Below are positions 24,311-32,787 of a stretch of DNA of 64,000 bases, piece after piece; the stretch's first letter is position 1, and each line of letters starts with the position of its first letter. A program made the position numbers and the translations under genes. Origin of the DNA: Ureibacillus galli (lineage in GTDB: Bacteria; Bacillota; Bacilli; Bacillales_A; Planococcaceae); contig NZ_JACSQA010000007.1 in assembly GCF_014836845.1 (NCBI RefSeq), positions 48,011-112,010 on the forward strand, given 5' to 3'. The notes below the pieces were generated by a model, which was not told the origin of the DNA, made no database searches, and saw only the letters and a list, made by a program, of their open reading frames with translations.

Positions 24311-24789
24311 TACACTCTCACCACCCTATAAGTAATACGACTACGCAATCCACCAGTATCAATAAGAGGGTTACTAGAACCTTTCTTAGCGATTGTTGAT
24401 GGGGCATTCGGTGGTGCATCTAAGTCAGTGATTTTCTCTTGTATATCAGCAACAATTTTGGCACCCAAGCGTTCCCAAAGAGTTCTAGCATCAATTCTAA
24501 ACGTAACTACTAGTCTGAGTTGACTTCTTATAAACCTAACCCATTCGGCGTTCTTTTCATCAAACGTCGTCCTAATAAATGACCGTTCCGGAATTACTAT
24601 AGACCCTCTTTCTCTTTGAATAGTAACACCAAATTCATGGACGTTTGCAATCATTACATACGAAGGGTTAGAAGTATCGTTCTCTGCAAAAACACCCACT
24701 TCCAGAGAGTATCTATCCAACTCATTCAAAACTCTACGCAATTCAGGTATTTGATTATTATCTCTAAATCTGACAGTAATTCTAGCCAT
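24310..24789 (-). CDS. HK97 gp10-like / virion morphogenesis protein (159 aa)
   Basis: The pattern VLNELDRYSLEVGVFAEND, VMIANVHEFGVTIQRERG, IPERSFIRTTFDEKNAEWV and WERLGAKIVADIQEKITDLD followed by NPLIDTGGLRSRITYRV is typical of gp10/gpG-type tail-completion proteins (key HEFG, PxRSF and DTGxLR elements). It overlaps the next gene by one base. Confidence 0.75.
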   Translation of the reverse strand: MARITVRFRDNNQIPELRRVLNELDRYSLEVGVFAENDTSNPSYVMIANVHEFGVTIQRERGSIVIPERSFIRTTFDEKNAEWVRFIRSQLRLVVTFRIDARTLWERLGAKIVADIQEKITDLDAPPNAPSTIAKKGSSNPLIDTGGLRSRITYRVVRV

Positions 24790-24791
24790 AT

Positions 24792-25124
24792 TTAAAGCAC
24801 CATCAAGTTGATTGTTTTCTTAGATATTTTCTTCAGAATCCGTTGATATTCTTGACCATATGGAGTGGAAAGTAATCCCTCTGTTGACCCTTGATCACTA
24901 TATTGCCTCTCGATTACATCAACCTTCTCTCTAACAATTTTTCTAGTGTTCACTGACGCTAGATGAGCTGCTAAGTAACGAGTAAGTCTTTCTTTCTGTT
25001 CATCAGGAACAGATAAAGAGGACACTTCAAGAGAAGCATCCTCAATGTACATATTTAGTTGTTCGTCAGTCATGTTGGTAAATTCTTTACCCATCATTCT
25101 GACCTTTTCAGGCGTTGTTAACAT
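24792..25124 (-). CDS. Head-tail adaptor protein (gp6/DUF4054-like, 110 aa)
   Basis: Helical protein with TDEQLNMYIEDASLEVSSLS, QKERLTRYLAAHLASVNTRK and LLSTPYGQEYQRILKKISKK. This is the form of the gp6-like/DUF4054 adaptors that sit on the portal: helix bundle, an AAHLAS-type helix, and a TPYGQ-like loop. The location just after the capsid group is standard. Confidence 0.7.
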   Translation of the reverse strand: MLTTPEKVRMMGKEFTNMTDEQLNMYIEDASLEVSSLSVPDEQKERLTRYLAAHLASVNTRKIVREKVDVIERQYSDQGSTEGLLSTPYGQEYQRILKKISKKTINLMVL

Positions 25125-25139
25125 TGTAGATCACGCCTC

Positions 25140-25448
25140 CTATTTCTTTTGAGTTAATTCCTCAATTCGCTTGTCGATAGCGTCGAGTACTGTTTTACGG
25201 TCCTCATCAACTTTCAACGCTTCAAGCATATCAACATCAAAAGCATCTTCAATCATTGCGATTGTTTCTTTTGCTGAAGGTTTTGATTTTTCTTTTTCAT
25301 ACACAAATTCACCATTTTTATCTAGATGAGACATTAAAGGATGAGCTAGGAACTTTTCAAAGTCCTGCTCATCCACTTTATTCGTACCAGGTACCAAGGT
25401 AAGACCGTTCGCTTGATATGAATGATTTCCTTTATTTTGCACTAACAT
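25140..25448 (-). CDS. Head-associated hypothetical protein (102 aa)
   Basis: Begins MLVQNKGNHSYQANGLTLVP and contains GTNKVDEQDFEKFLAHPLM, a pattern common in small proteins encoded after phage capsid genes. The C-terminal half is helical and acidic (ETIAMIEDAFDVDMLEALKV). A role in head completion is inferred from position only. Confidence 0.55.
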   Translation of the reverse strand: MLVQNKGNHSYQANGLTLVPGTNKVDEQDFEKFLAHPLMSHLDKNGEFVYEKEKSKPSAKETIAMIEDAFDVDMLEALKVDEDRKTVLDAIDKRIEELTQKK

Positions 25449-25460
25449 AATGTTTCCCCC

Positions 25461-26363
25461 TTAAATTCCGTCAGCACGACAGATAGCCATTGGATAACGG
25501 ATAATTAAACCTGTTGTACGCTCTTCGAAAGGTACTTTTGTGTTCGGGAATGCATATTCTTGCGGATGACGTGTAATATCCATTGGAATACCTAATTCAA
25601 CAACATCTGGAGACGAATCAAGGACCACAAAGCAATCTGAATCAGCTACCCCTTTACCTTTTAGATCATTAATTGTTTCAATCCGAGAAAACATATTTTC
25701 AGATTGAATATATTGTAGGGCAGTTTGTTTAGTAAATTCGTTAAACACTTTCTTTTGAAGCTGTTTTTTACCTTCAGGTGTTATAAGTAATGTATCAGCT
25801 TCATGACCGTTTAACATATCTACTTTGCTTTTCGCTTCAATTAGGTCATCAACGATTTCCTCACCGGTTTTGTCAGCCCATTTTGTAGATGTGCCAGCTT
25901 CGTTTTGAGGTGTAGCATACACTTGAATTCCCACAGCATCAGTTAAACCTTTAATGCCGTGTTCTTTGTCACCAGAAAAGGCAATTTTGTTCTCTTTTTC
26001 AGCAATAGCCTTACGAACAGTATCTGCCTTTGTTACTTCAATAGGGCGACCTGCCATTTGCGCTTCACGAACTTCTTGAACTGAAATGTTGAAGGCAGCA
26101 GCGATTGAGTAAATTTTTACTGTTTCTTCAGTTAAATCTGCATCTACTAGTGGCACATCAGTAGCACCTGGAGCAAGAATTTTAGCAGCACCAGAACGAG
26201 TTAATACATCATAACTGTACGTTTTTGCTCCTGCTGGAATATCTGTTTTTAAAGAGAAAATAGAACGCGCTTTTAGTTCTGAAGCATGCGGTTCGTATAC
26301 TCGTTTATCGATTGCATTTAAGTCTTGTGGACGAATTAAGGCATCCATACGTAATTGTGGCAT
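25461..26363 (-). CDS. Major capsid protein (DUF2184-like)
   Basis: 300 residues: MPQLRMDALIRPQDLNAIDK, YEPHASELKARSIFSLKTD, IPAGAKTYSYDVLTRSGAAK, then AAAFNISVQEVREAQMAGRP, ENKIAFSGDKEHGIKGLTD and a C-terminal YAFPNTKVPFEERTTGLIIR. This corresponds to the DUF2184 capsid family (HK97 fold), which pairs with DUF1073 portals and DUF2213 proteases, as here. No delta domain is seen, consistent with a separate scaffold. Confidence 0.85.
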   Translation of the reverse strand: MPQLRMDALIRPQDLNAIDKRVYEPHASELKARSIFSLKTDIPAGAKTYSYDVLTRSGAAKILAPGATDVPLVDADLTEETVKIYSIAAAFNISVQEVREAQMAGRPIEVTKADTVRKAIAEKENKIAFSGDKEHGIKGLTDAVGIQVYATPQNEAGTSTKWADKTGEEIVDDLIEAKSKVDMLNGHEADTLLITPEGKKQLQKKVFNEFTKQTALQYIQSENMFSRIETINDLKGKGVADSDCFVVLDSSPDVVELGIPMDITRHPQEYAFPNTKVPFEERTTGLIIRYPMAICRADGI

Positions 26364-26388
26364 ATTATTGCCCTCCTTTTAGTTGTTA

Positions 26389-26841
26389 TTAAGGTAAGTT
26401 GATTTCGATTTCTACTAATTGATTTGCTGAAGCATTTCCTTTGAAAACTGCACCATTTACAGCAATTGCAGTTTCGCTAATAGCAACAAACTTTTGAGTC
26501 GCAGGGTCTACTTTAACAGCTTGGCCATTAACTACGTCCCCTCCGGCTACTACGAAAATACGACCTCGTTTTACAATGGCAGCAGGTTCACCCACTGGAT
26601 AGTTTTGATCATCTTTGTTTTCTACCCAATCGTGAATATTTTGCGCTAAAGCAATACCGATAACAGTTCCAGTGGCAGTGATAGGTTTAATTGCCGTTCC
26701 TGTAGCGTTCAATTGAACAGCTGCACCGAATGGAACCTTTTCCTCAACTGCATAAGTGTCAGCAGTATAGTCTTGATAACTTGATAATTGACCTGCTTTT
26801 CCTGCAGGTTGCATGTAATCTGGATAAGATGTAATAGGCAT
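26389..26841 (-). CDS. Head decoration/fibre-like protein (DUF2190-like)
   Basis: 150 residues, beta-rich and Ala/Val/Gly-rich: YTADTYAVEEKVPFGAAVQL, GTVIGIALAQNIHDW, GEPAAIVKRGRIFVVAGGDV, VNGQAVKVDPATQKFVAISE. It matches the pattern of capsid-decoration proteins of the DUF2190/structural cement type placed between the scaffold and the capsid. Confidence 0.7.
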   Translation of the reverse strand: MPITSYPDYMQPAGKAGQLSSYQDYTADTYAVEEKVPFGAAVQLNATGTAIKPITATGTVIGIALAQNIHDWVENKDDQNYPVGEPAAIVKRGRIFVVAGGDVVNGQAVKVDPATQKFVAISETAIAVNGAVFKGNASANQLVEIEINLP

Positions 26842-26853
26842 GAAGTTTCCTCC

Positions 26854-27381
26854 TTATTTACGCATGTTTAAGCGTTTATTTTTTAATTCTTCAAGTTCTT
26901 TATCAGAATTTGCTGCATCCCCAGTGAATGCATTATTTGCACCCGTAGATGAGTAACCTTTTGATTGAACACCCTCAACTGTTGCATCAAAAAAGGCGTT
27001 GATATAGTCGTCGGACTTACCATCACCTTTAAAGTCAGATTTAGTTGTCGCAATTACTGCTTCTTTGATTTCACGATCTGATTTACCAATAAAATCGAAC
27101 GAATCACCTAGCAATGGTTTAGCAGCTTCTATCAAAGTAATGCGTGCTTGTACTTTAGCGTTCATTTCATCTTCAGAAAAGGCATTTTTCTTAGCAATTT
27201 CAAGCTCTTCCTCTTTAGCCTCTAATTTCGCTTCAAGAGCATCGATTCGACCGATTAATGTATCAACTGAATCGCCTTTTTGCTCCTTCTCCTTTTCTTT
27301 TTTAGCAGCTAGTTCTTCAATATGCGCTTTAACTGCGTCATCTACTTCGTACTCTGTACCCTTAATCTTGATTTTTGCCAT
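26854..27381 (-). CDS. Nested scaffold protein from an internal start
   Basis: Same frame as the protease. An internal ATG at 27381 (MAKIKIKGTEYEVDDAVKAH) is preceded by AAAAGGGGGC, ten bases before it, a clear ribosome binding site inside a coding region. It would give a 175-residue coiled-coil scaffold without the protease, like the nested Nu3 gene in lambda C. Not proven. Confidence 0.5.
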   Translation of the reverse strand: MAKIKIKGTEYEVDDAVKAHIEELAAKKEKEKEQKGDSVDTLIGRIDALEAKLEAKEEELEIAKKNAFSEDEMNAKVQARITLIEAAKPLLGDSFDFIGKSDREIKEAVIATTKSDFKGDGKSDDYINAFFDATVEGVQSKGYSSTGANNAFTGDAANSDKELEELKNKRLNMRK

Positions 27382-27957
27382 TTTAGAATTGCCCCCTTTT
27401 AATTGGTTGTTTTTGTTATCGCTGTCAATCTGCCAAGCGTCAGAATCAGAACGGATGGCCACTTCTGGACCAGCTCGACCTTGATCTACAATGGCAATAT
27501 GATTGATTTCGATATTTCGTTGAACATATTCATATTGCTGTCCGTTGTATGTGCCGCTTTCAGCTACTACATCAGACATAAAGCCGATAGAAATCTCACG
27601 CTTCCCATCATAAATCTTTTGGATTAAATCCTTATCCGTAATCGTCATAGACACATAGAGTTTTAAATCTTCAACTCGAGCGTCTGTATGACTCATACCT
27701 TTTGCATAGGTCTGATAGTTGTCGATTGTCACTGGTTCATTTGGATGCTCATCTGTCACCGGTTTAGATCTTGCAGAACGAATTGTTCGGTCACTAAAGA
27801 TTTCATCAGGTAACTTTGCTTCCATCTGTACAGTGCCATCTTGACGCTGATACGGAAAAACACCAGGGCGAGTAATCGGTACTGTGACCGTTATGTAGCC
27901 TTCTGGTGTTTCTCCATAGTCTTTAATATAAGATTTGTCATAACGTTGAAGCTTCAA
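26854..27957 (-). CDS. Prohead protease fused to scaffold (DUF2213-like)
   Basis: 367 residues in two parts. The N-terminal ~175 residues are DUF2213-like: PVTDEHPNEPVTIDNYQTYA, KGMSHTDARVEDLKLYVSMT, EISIGFMSDVV, and NHIAIVDQGRAGPEVAIRSD. They resemble prohead proteases (His and an INHIAIV strand are conserved). The C-terminal half (from ~193) is a charged coiled coil (IEELAAKKEKEKEQKG, LIGRIDALEAKLEAKEEELE), typical of scaffolds. An internal start at 27381 lies exactly at the junction. Confidence 0.8.
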   Translation of the reverse strand: MKLQRYDKSYIKDYGETPEGYITVTVPITRPGVFPYQRQDGTVQMEAKLPDEIFSDRTIRSARSKPVTDEHPNEPVTIDNYQTYAKGMSHTDARVEDLKLYVSMTITDKDLIQKIYDGKREISIGFMSDVVAESGTYNGQQYEYVQRNIEINHIAIVDQGRAGPEVAIRSDSDAWQIDSDNKNNQLKGGNSKMAKIKIKGTEYEVDDAVKAHIEELAAKKEKEKEQKGDSVDTLIGRIDALEAKLEAKEEELEIAKKNAFSEDEMNAKVQARITLIEAAKPLLGDSFDFIGKSDREIKEAVIATTKSDFKGDGKSDDYINAFFDATVEGVQSKGYSSTGANNAFTGDAANSDKELEELKNKRLNMRK

Positions 27958-27987
27958 TGAGTTTCACCTCCTCTCAGACAAAATAAA

Positions 27988-28014
27988 AAGCCCTTAGTAT
28001 ATTTACTAGGACTT
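27988..28014 (-). terminator. Terminator between the MuF cluster and the protease gene
   Basis: Minus-strand stem AGTCC-TAGTA / TACTA-AGGGCT with loop AATA, then TTTTTATTTT. It divides head genes into two transcription units, or attenuates. Confidence 0.65.
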
Positions 28015-28017
28015 AAA

Positions 28018-28185
28018 TTATTTCATTTTATTCTGTTGTCTTTGTTTCATATATTCCTCAAAATCCTTGTTAAATATTTTTTGTTGTTTCTTTTGTTCTT
28101 CTGTAAGTGGTACTTTACCAACAACTTTGAAAGATGGCACTTCACTCCATCTAGGATGTTTGTAAGGCTCGTATTCTTTACTCAT
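28018..28185 (-). CDS. Small charged protein after the MuF gene (55 aa)
   Basis: ATG at 28185 after GGAGGAATACG. It begins MSKEYEPYKHPRWSEVPSFK and continues with a Lys/Gln-rich helix (EEQKKQQKIFNKDFEEYMK). It overlaps the MuF-ADP-ribosyltransferase stop by 8 bp, so it is translationally coupled to it. No family recognised. Because it follows a toxin-like domain, a chaperone or inhibitor of that domain is one possibility. Confidence 0.6.
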   Translation of the reverse strand: MSKEYEPYKHPRWSEVPSFKVVGKVPLTEEQKKQQKIFNKDFEEYMKQRQQNKMK

Positions 28186-29449
28186 CGTATTCCTCCAAAA
28201 TGATGAAAAATTTACCGTTTTCTATTCGTTTATCAATTACTATAAACTTTGAAGAACGTTTATACAATACTTCTTGTTCGGTATCGTTATATCCTTTTAA
28301 ATCAATTCCACTTTTGGAGTTTTTGATTATTAATCTTACGTCATCATCATTGTCATAAACACTTCTTGATGTTGAAATATAACTCGCTTCACTTATTATA
28401 TTCCCAATATCAAAGCCCTTTAAATATTCCTCTAGACTGTTGTCGTCATAGAAAAATAATGACCTATTCAAATCACCTTCATATTTAGGCAACTTGTCTA
28501 AAGCTTTATCTAAATTCTTAATCAATATCTTATCATTTTCATCCAAAGGAACATTTCTTCTTAATTTGTCATTAATTTTATATGAGTCTGAACTGATGTA
28601 TTGATTAATTGCCCTTGTTTCATCATCATTTAATTTTGTTTCTTCGGAAACCGTTTCATCATCCTCATCATCAAAAACGGGTATGGGTATACATCTACAA
28701 CGATAATCTTCTCCAGGTAATACCTTTCTAGCTCCTACTTGTGGTGGATCATCATAAGAAAACACCTTATCGCTAAGCAGCATATGTGATTCTCGAACTC
28801 TCTCATCTTTTGATGTGCGCCATTTGAATCTGTTGACACCCATATCTTGATGTCTTTGGGCTGTCATTTGACCAAAGATTGAACCAGTCTGGTCAACAGC
28901 AATAAATTGAGCGCGATTTTCACTCATTTCAACTCTTTCTACAAGTTGTTTTCGAATTTGCTTAGCTGTCGAACCTTTCTCCACGCCATCAGTAACAATT
29001 TCCACGACTTTTTTCAAGTAATCGTCTTCAAGTTTAGTAATGTAAGCAACATTATCAGCCGTTTTCTCTTTCAAATACTTTTGAAGCTTTGGGTCTGTTT
29101 CTGTTGGACCAACCCCGATTACCTTCCCTTGTTGCTTAATAATATTTTTGTTGAAATTATCGAGGTTTTTCATGTATGTCTGTACCGTTTTCTCTTTACG
29201 AGAACTAGAAAACACATTAGCAGCTTTCTCTTTTAATGTTTTGAACATCTTCTTGATGTTTTCAGATAGCCCATCAACTAAAAATTCCTGTCCATCGCGT
29301 CTATCTCGGACAATTTCAGGTGCAATGTACTGATCAAATAATGTTAGTGTTTCTTTTCCTATTTCGTTCACCATTTTTTTAATGGCTCTGTTATATGAAA
29401 CGGCTACAGCATCTGGAAAACGCGTATCTGGTACCTTTCGCTTAGGCAT
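28178..29449 (-). CDS. Minor head protein (MuF) fused to an ADP-ribosyltransferase domain
   Basis: The start is probably the ATG at 29449, overlapping the portal stop; 29485 is the alternative. Product 423 residues. Residues ~1-270 are a Mu gpF-like head morphogenesis protein, with FKWRTSKDERVRESHMLLSD (~208-227) and GEDYRCRCIPIPV near 246-258. The acidic linker FDDEDDETVSEE follows. Residues ~275-423 read like an R-S-E-class ADP-ribosyltransferase: Arg329 in LNRSLFF, STS at 359-361 in EASYISTSRS, and the ExE pair Glu391/Glu393 in NDTEQEVLY, with a beta-strand tail (SKFIVIDKRI). MuF-toxin fusions are known in Firmicutes phages; the domain may be injected with the DNA. Fold assignment is by motif. 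Confidence 0.8.
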   Translation of the reverse strand: MPKRKVPDTRFPDAVAVSYNRAIKKMVNEIGKETLTLFDQYIAPEIVRDRRDGQEFLVDGLSENIKKMFKTLKEKAANVFSSSRKEKTVQTYMKNLDNFNKNIIKQQGKVIGVGPTETDPKLQKYLKEKTADNVAYITKLEDDYLKKVVEIVTDGVEKGSTAKQIRKQLVERVEMSENRAQFIAVDQTGSIFGQMTAQRHQDMGVNRFKWRTSKDERVRESHMLLSDKVFSYDDPPQVGARKVLPGEDYRCRCIPIPVFDDEDDETVSEETKLNDDETRAINQYISSDSYKINDKLRRNVPLDENDKILIKNLDKALDKLPKYEGDLNRSLFFYDDNSLEEYLKGFDIGNIISEASYISTSRSVYDNDDDVRLIIKNSKSGIDLKGYNDTEQEVLYKRSSKFIVIDKRIENGKFFIILEEYDE

Positions 29450-30791
29450 TCGAACCACGTTCTTTCCATGCAGAATAAACTTCATCTGCTATTGCTTTAA
29501 AATCAGCTTCATCACCGCTGAATTTAAGCTCATTCGACAAACCAAATTGACCAAAACGTGTTTCTCTGACTTCATCAGACATCAGAACACCATTTGTAAT
29601 ATAAATTTGGTCTGTTTCAGCAACTAACTTTCTAATTTCAGCATCTGTTTTTGAATCAACACTCCATAACGGATTGAATTTAATCTCCCATTCAATTTTA
29701 TCGGGGTCTATTCTGCCACCTAGTTCCTTCTCGGACATTAACAGCATCCGAATTAGCTTCTCAAGATGCGGCTTCATCTCATTCTCCTGGTCAGCAACAA
29801 TGCGAGAATAATAGTTCATCACATCATATTGAGCACCAGTGATAGTGCCAGCCTCTTGCCCTTTAATGACTGTCTTTGGCATTCGTGCAGCACCAGCAAG
29901 TAAATCCCACACAAAGTCTAGTAAATCTTTAATACCAGCAACTGGGGTTGTTTGCTTTGAAAGTTCCTCATCTGCTCCAATCATAGCCAAAGCTTCAGTA
30001 CGGAACATGAAATCCATAATCATAGATAAATGTCGTTTATCTTCAGTGCTTAATTCCTCGATATCCTTTGATTTATAAACTTTAAATGTGAAGTCATGAA
30101 GGATTTGACCGACAGACCATATCGAAGTATCAAAAACTGTAAGAATATCATATAACGGCTCTAGCAACGATTGACCTTGATACTCATCCTCTAATCGTCT
30201 TGTTTGGTCATGGAGTAATCTTGAAATGTGTACTGACGATTCAGATTCAACCGATTGGATGCCATTTCTTGAAGCGCGATTAATTCGCAATTTCTCTAAT
30301 TGACCATAATTGAAATCAAATACGTCCTCATTAATCAGGAACTCATTTACCTTGAGAGAACTAAAAGCATGTAAGTAATCAACTGAGTATAGTTTGTTCA
30401 TGTCTAAGGGATCCGCTAAGTTAAATTTATTTGCTTGTGTTACCCCTAGCGAAATAAATCCATCTCCACGTAACCTTTCATATGAACGCATCTTTTTGAA
30501 CGCATTCTTTGCATTCAAGTCAGCAAGCTTACTCATAATATCCCGAGCTAGTTTTTCATCCTTCATACGCAAGGTGAACCAGTTTCGTGTCATGTCCTCA
30601 GCTGGTATATCGATGATATTTTGTACAATACGACTATCAGCATATAGATTTGAAATTTCTTCATGCGATAACTTTCTACGCGCTCCAGCGACTTGTCTTG
30701 TCAGCTTATCTTTGGAGTTAGCCTTACCATTTCCTTGCATAAAGTCGTTTCGCATTTCCTTTGCTCGTTCAAGTGAATTCAATTTTTTCAC
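29442..30791 (-). CDS. Portal protein (DUF1073-like)
   Basis: 449 residues from a GTG after TAGGAAAGTAG. Landmarks of DUF1073 portals: DSRIVQNIIDIPAEDMTRNW followed by FTLR, RLRGDGFISLGVTQAN, the TVFDTSIWSVGQILHDFTF region and MPKTVIKGQEAGTITGAQYD. It forms the dodecameric DNA channel of the head. It is followed by MuF with an 8-bp overlap and preceded by the terminase with no gap. Confidence 0.88.
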   Translation of the reverse strand: MKKLNSLERAKEMRNDFMQGNGKANSKDKLTRQVAGARRKLSHEEISNLYADSRIVQNIIDIPAEDMTRNWFTLRMKDEKLARDIMSKLADLNAKNAFKKMRSYERLRGDGFISLGVTQANKFNLADPLDMNKLYSVDYLHAFSSLKVNEFLINEDVFDFNYGQLEKLRINRASRNGIQSVESESSVHISRLLHDQTRRLEDEYQGQSLLEPLYDILTVFDTSIWSVGQILHDFTFKVYKSKDIEELSTEDKRHLSMIMDFMFRTEALAMIGADEELSKQTTPVAGIKDLLDFVWDLLAGAARMPKTVIKGQEAGTITGAQYDVMNYYSRIVADQENEMKPHLEKLIRMLLMSEKELGGRIDPDKIEWEIKFNPLWSVDSKTDAEIRKLVAETDQIYITNGVLMSDEVRETRFGQFGLSNELKFSGDEADFKAIADEVYSAWKERGSNA

Positions 30792-32252
30792 CTACTTTCC
30801 TAATAGCTTTTTATATCTATCAATCGGATTAGAGTTGTTTGTGTACAGTTGATTTAAAGCCTGCGTTGTCATATCCACTAGGTCATCATGTGCAGCATTC
30901 GGGAAGCTTACAAGTTCCTCAATGAGGTCCTCAACCCACGGGCACATATTTGGATGAGGTAAGTAAACATTGCCAGCCTCAAATAAAGGAGACACCGCAT
31001 TAGCACGTGCCTCCTTACCACCATCTGGATTAACCGGAACAATCCCGCTTATTTCATCTTTTAGCATTTCAATGATTGCAGTACCATTCGCTTTATCCTC
31101 GATATATTTACTTCTCGCTTTTGGCCATTTATCGGACATGGAACGAATCGCTTTCATGGTCTCCGCAAAGCCCATTCGTCTGTGATCTACATCTAGCAAG
31201 AAATATTGAGCCTTTTTACGAGCCCAAACACCACCAGCAACAAAGTCACTAGTTTCAGAGTCTTTAAACGTACAGTCCCAAGATTGAGCCTGTTTGTCAA
31301 AGTGAATAGGCAACACCATAACATCATCACTTAAGCCCCACTCACGTTTCTGCTCTTGTGAACGCACATAAAATTTCATCCATTCTCGTTTGAAGATGTT
31401 ACCGCCTGCTGGTGACGGTCTTTGTTGATAAAGCGAAGCCCAGGTACGGGAACCAACCTCTGTCTTTTTCTGCTCTGCCCATCTTTCGTTAAAACCCAGT
31501 TCAGGACAAAGTGCTTCACCGATTTTACGTCCTAATAGATCATCTTCATCTTCTGCAATAGCAGGTAAACGTAATCGAACCCATTTACGAGGGCTTCGAG
31601 CGAGTAAACGACCAATTAAATCATCCTCATGCCATCTAGTCATAATGACAATTACTGAAGCTCCGTCATGCAAACGCGTAGAAAGTGTCGCTTCCCACTC
31701 ATCCCAGATGTTATCTCGAATTAATTGAGAGCTCGCTTCCTTCATGTTTTTAATAGGATCATCAATAATCATTAAGTCGGCACCTTGACCAGTGATTGAA
31801 CCGCCTATACCGGTTGCAATCATGCCACCACGTCTACCCTCAACGCCCCAGTCTTTCGTTGCAGCGTTTGATTCGGATAACTTCAGTTCAAATAGTTCAT
31901 GAGAAAACTCGTTGAATTTATTGCGATTCAAACGACCAAACTTTGTAGCAAGGCTATCTGAATAAGCAGCTGCTATCACTCGTTTATCTGGATTACGACC
32001 TAGATAGTACGAAGGAAATGTTTCTGTAACTGTCATTGACTTACCATGTCGTGGAGGCATTTCAATAAGCACCGAAAGTTGTTCGCCATCTGCGATACGT
32101 TGAAGTGTCTCACAGACTAATTCTGTATGCTTAAAATGTGTATAATGACCATGGTGCACATATTCCACATAGTCGCGGTAATTACGCCGAGCAAGTTCTT
32201 TATTTGCCTCATGTGCTAACGCTTCAATTTGTTCGCTTGTTAGAGTTGGCAA
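30792..32252 (-). CDS. terL: Terminase large subunit
   Basis: 486 residues. The N-terminal ATPase has Walker A-type PPRHGKS (~66) and Walker B-type ADLMIIDDPIKNM with a downstream coupling motif (SVIVIMTRWHEDDLIGR). The C-terminal RNase H-like nuclease has SWDCTFKDSETSDFVAGGVW and a late NAAHDDLVDMTTQAL Asp pair. It pumps DNA into the prohead and cuts it. It overlaps the small subunit by 29 bp. Confidence 0.93.
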   Translation of the reverse strand: MPTLTSEQIEALAHEANKELARRNYRDYVEYVHHGHYTHFKHTELVCETLQRIADGEQLSVLIEMPPRHGKSMTVTETFPSYYLGRNPDKRVIAAAYSDSLATKFGRLNRNKFNEFSHELFELKLSESNAATKDWGVEGRRGGMIATGIGGSITGQGADLMIIDDPIKNMKEASSQLIRDNIWDEWEATLSTRLHDGASVIVIMTRWHEDDLIGRLLARSPRKWVRLRLPAIAEDEDDLLGRKIGEALCPELGFNERWAEQKKTEVGSRTWASLYQQRPSPAGGNIFKREWMKFYVRSQEQKREWGLSDDVMVLPIHFDKQAQSWDCTFKDSETSDFVAGGVWARKKAQYFLLDVDHRRMGFAETMKAIRSMSDKWPKARSKYIEDKANGTAIIEMLKDEISGIVPVNPDGGKEARANAVSPLFEAGNVYLPHPNMCPWVEDLIEELVSFPNAAHDDLVDMTTQALNQLYTNNSNPIDRYKKLLGK

Positions 32253-32718
32253 TTGCTCTCAACTCCTCTGTGGTTAAGTTACTTAGATCAAGTGAAGTTT
32301 TGACCTCCCCACTGTGCTCAATATCGACTTTATCAGTCCACATACGATAACGTTTACCGAGTAATTCTGCAGCTTTTATTCTTTCAGCCATTGTCGGAGG
32401 CATATCTTCTTCAATTTCTTGTTCACCCATACCGACACCTCGTAATGTTGCTGCGGTCGCTTCGCCACGTGCAATTGATGTAAGCAGTTCGAGAATCTCT
32501 TGTTGATTCGCTACTCGCTTTGATTGCAATTGCTCCATACGCTCATCTATACAGGATTTTACGCTATCATTTGCTATCAATCTCGCTGCATTTGCTCTAG
32601 CGCCTTTTTTGTTGTAACCCGCTTTAATATAAGCTTCAGTAGCATTTCCTGTTTCGATATAAAAATCAACAAACGCTTGTTGTTTTGGTGTTAATTTACG
32701 TTCAATCAACGGCCTCAC
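32224..32718 (-). CDS. terS: Terminase small subunit
   Basis: 164 residues. The N-terminal DNA-binding region is typical of Terminase_2 proteins: KLTPKQQAFVDFYIETGNAT, EAYIKAGYNKKGARANAARL, IANDSVKSCIDERM. The C-terminal helical part drives oligomerisation and ends near RAIANSNKRT. It recognises the packaging start site and recruits TerL. Confidence 0.9.
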   Translation of the reverse strand: MRPLIERKLTPKQQAFVDFYIETGNATEAYIKAGYNKKGARANAARLIANDSVKSCIDERMEQLQSKRVANQQEILELLTSIARGEATAATLRGVGMGEQEIEEDMPPTMAERIKAAELLGKRYRMWTDKVDIEHSGEVKTSLDLSNLTTEELRAIANSNKRTN

Positions 32719-32752
32719 CCCATTATGCTAATTGCTTAGTCAAAATAAAAAA

Positions 32753-32772
32753 GACACTCGATTTAGAGTGTC
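32753..32772 (-). terminator. Terminator of the Pmp3-like gene
   Basis: Stem GACACTC / GAGTGTC with a 6-nt loop, followed by TTTTTTATTTT on the minus strand. It separates the small membrane gene from the terminase operon. Confidence 0.8.
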
Positions 32773-32787
32773 CTTACAAAAAAGTAT

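Noticed and set aside
27065..27484. 139-codon plus-strand open frame opposite the scaffold
   Set aside because: Ser/Ala-rich antisense product of the Glu/Lys-rich coiled coil; no start signal.
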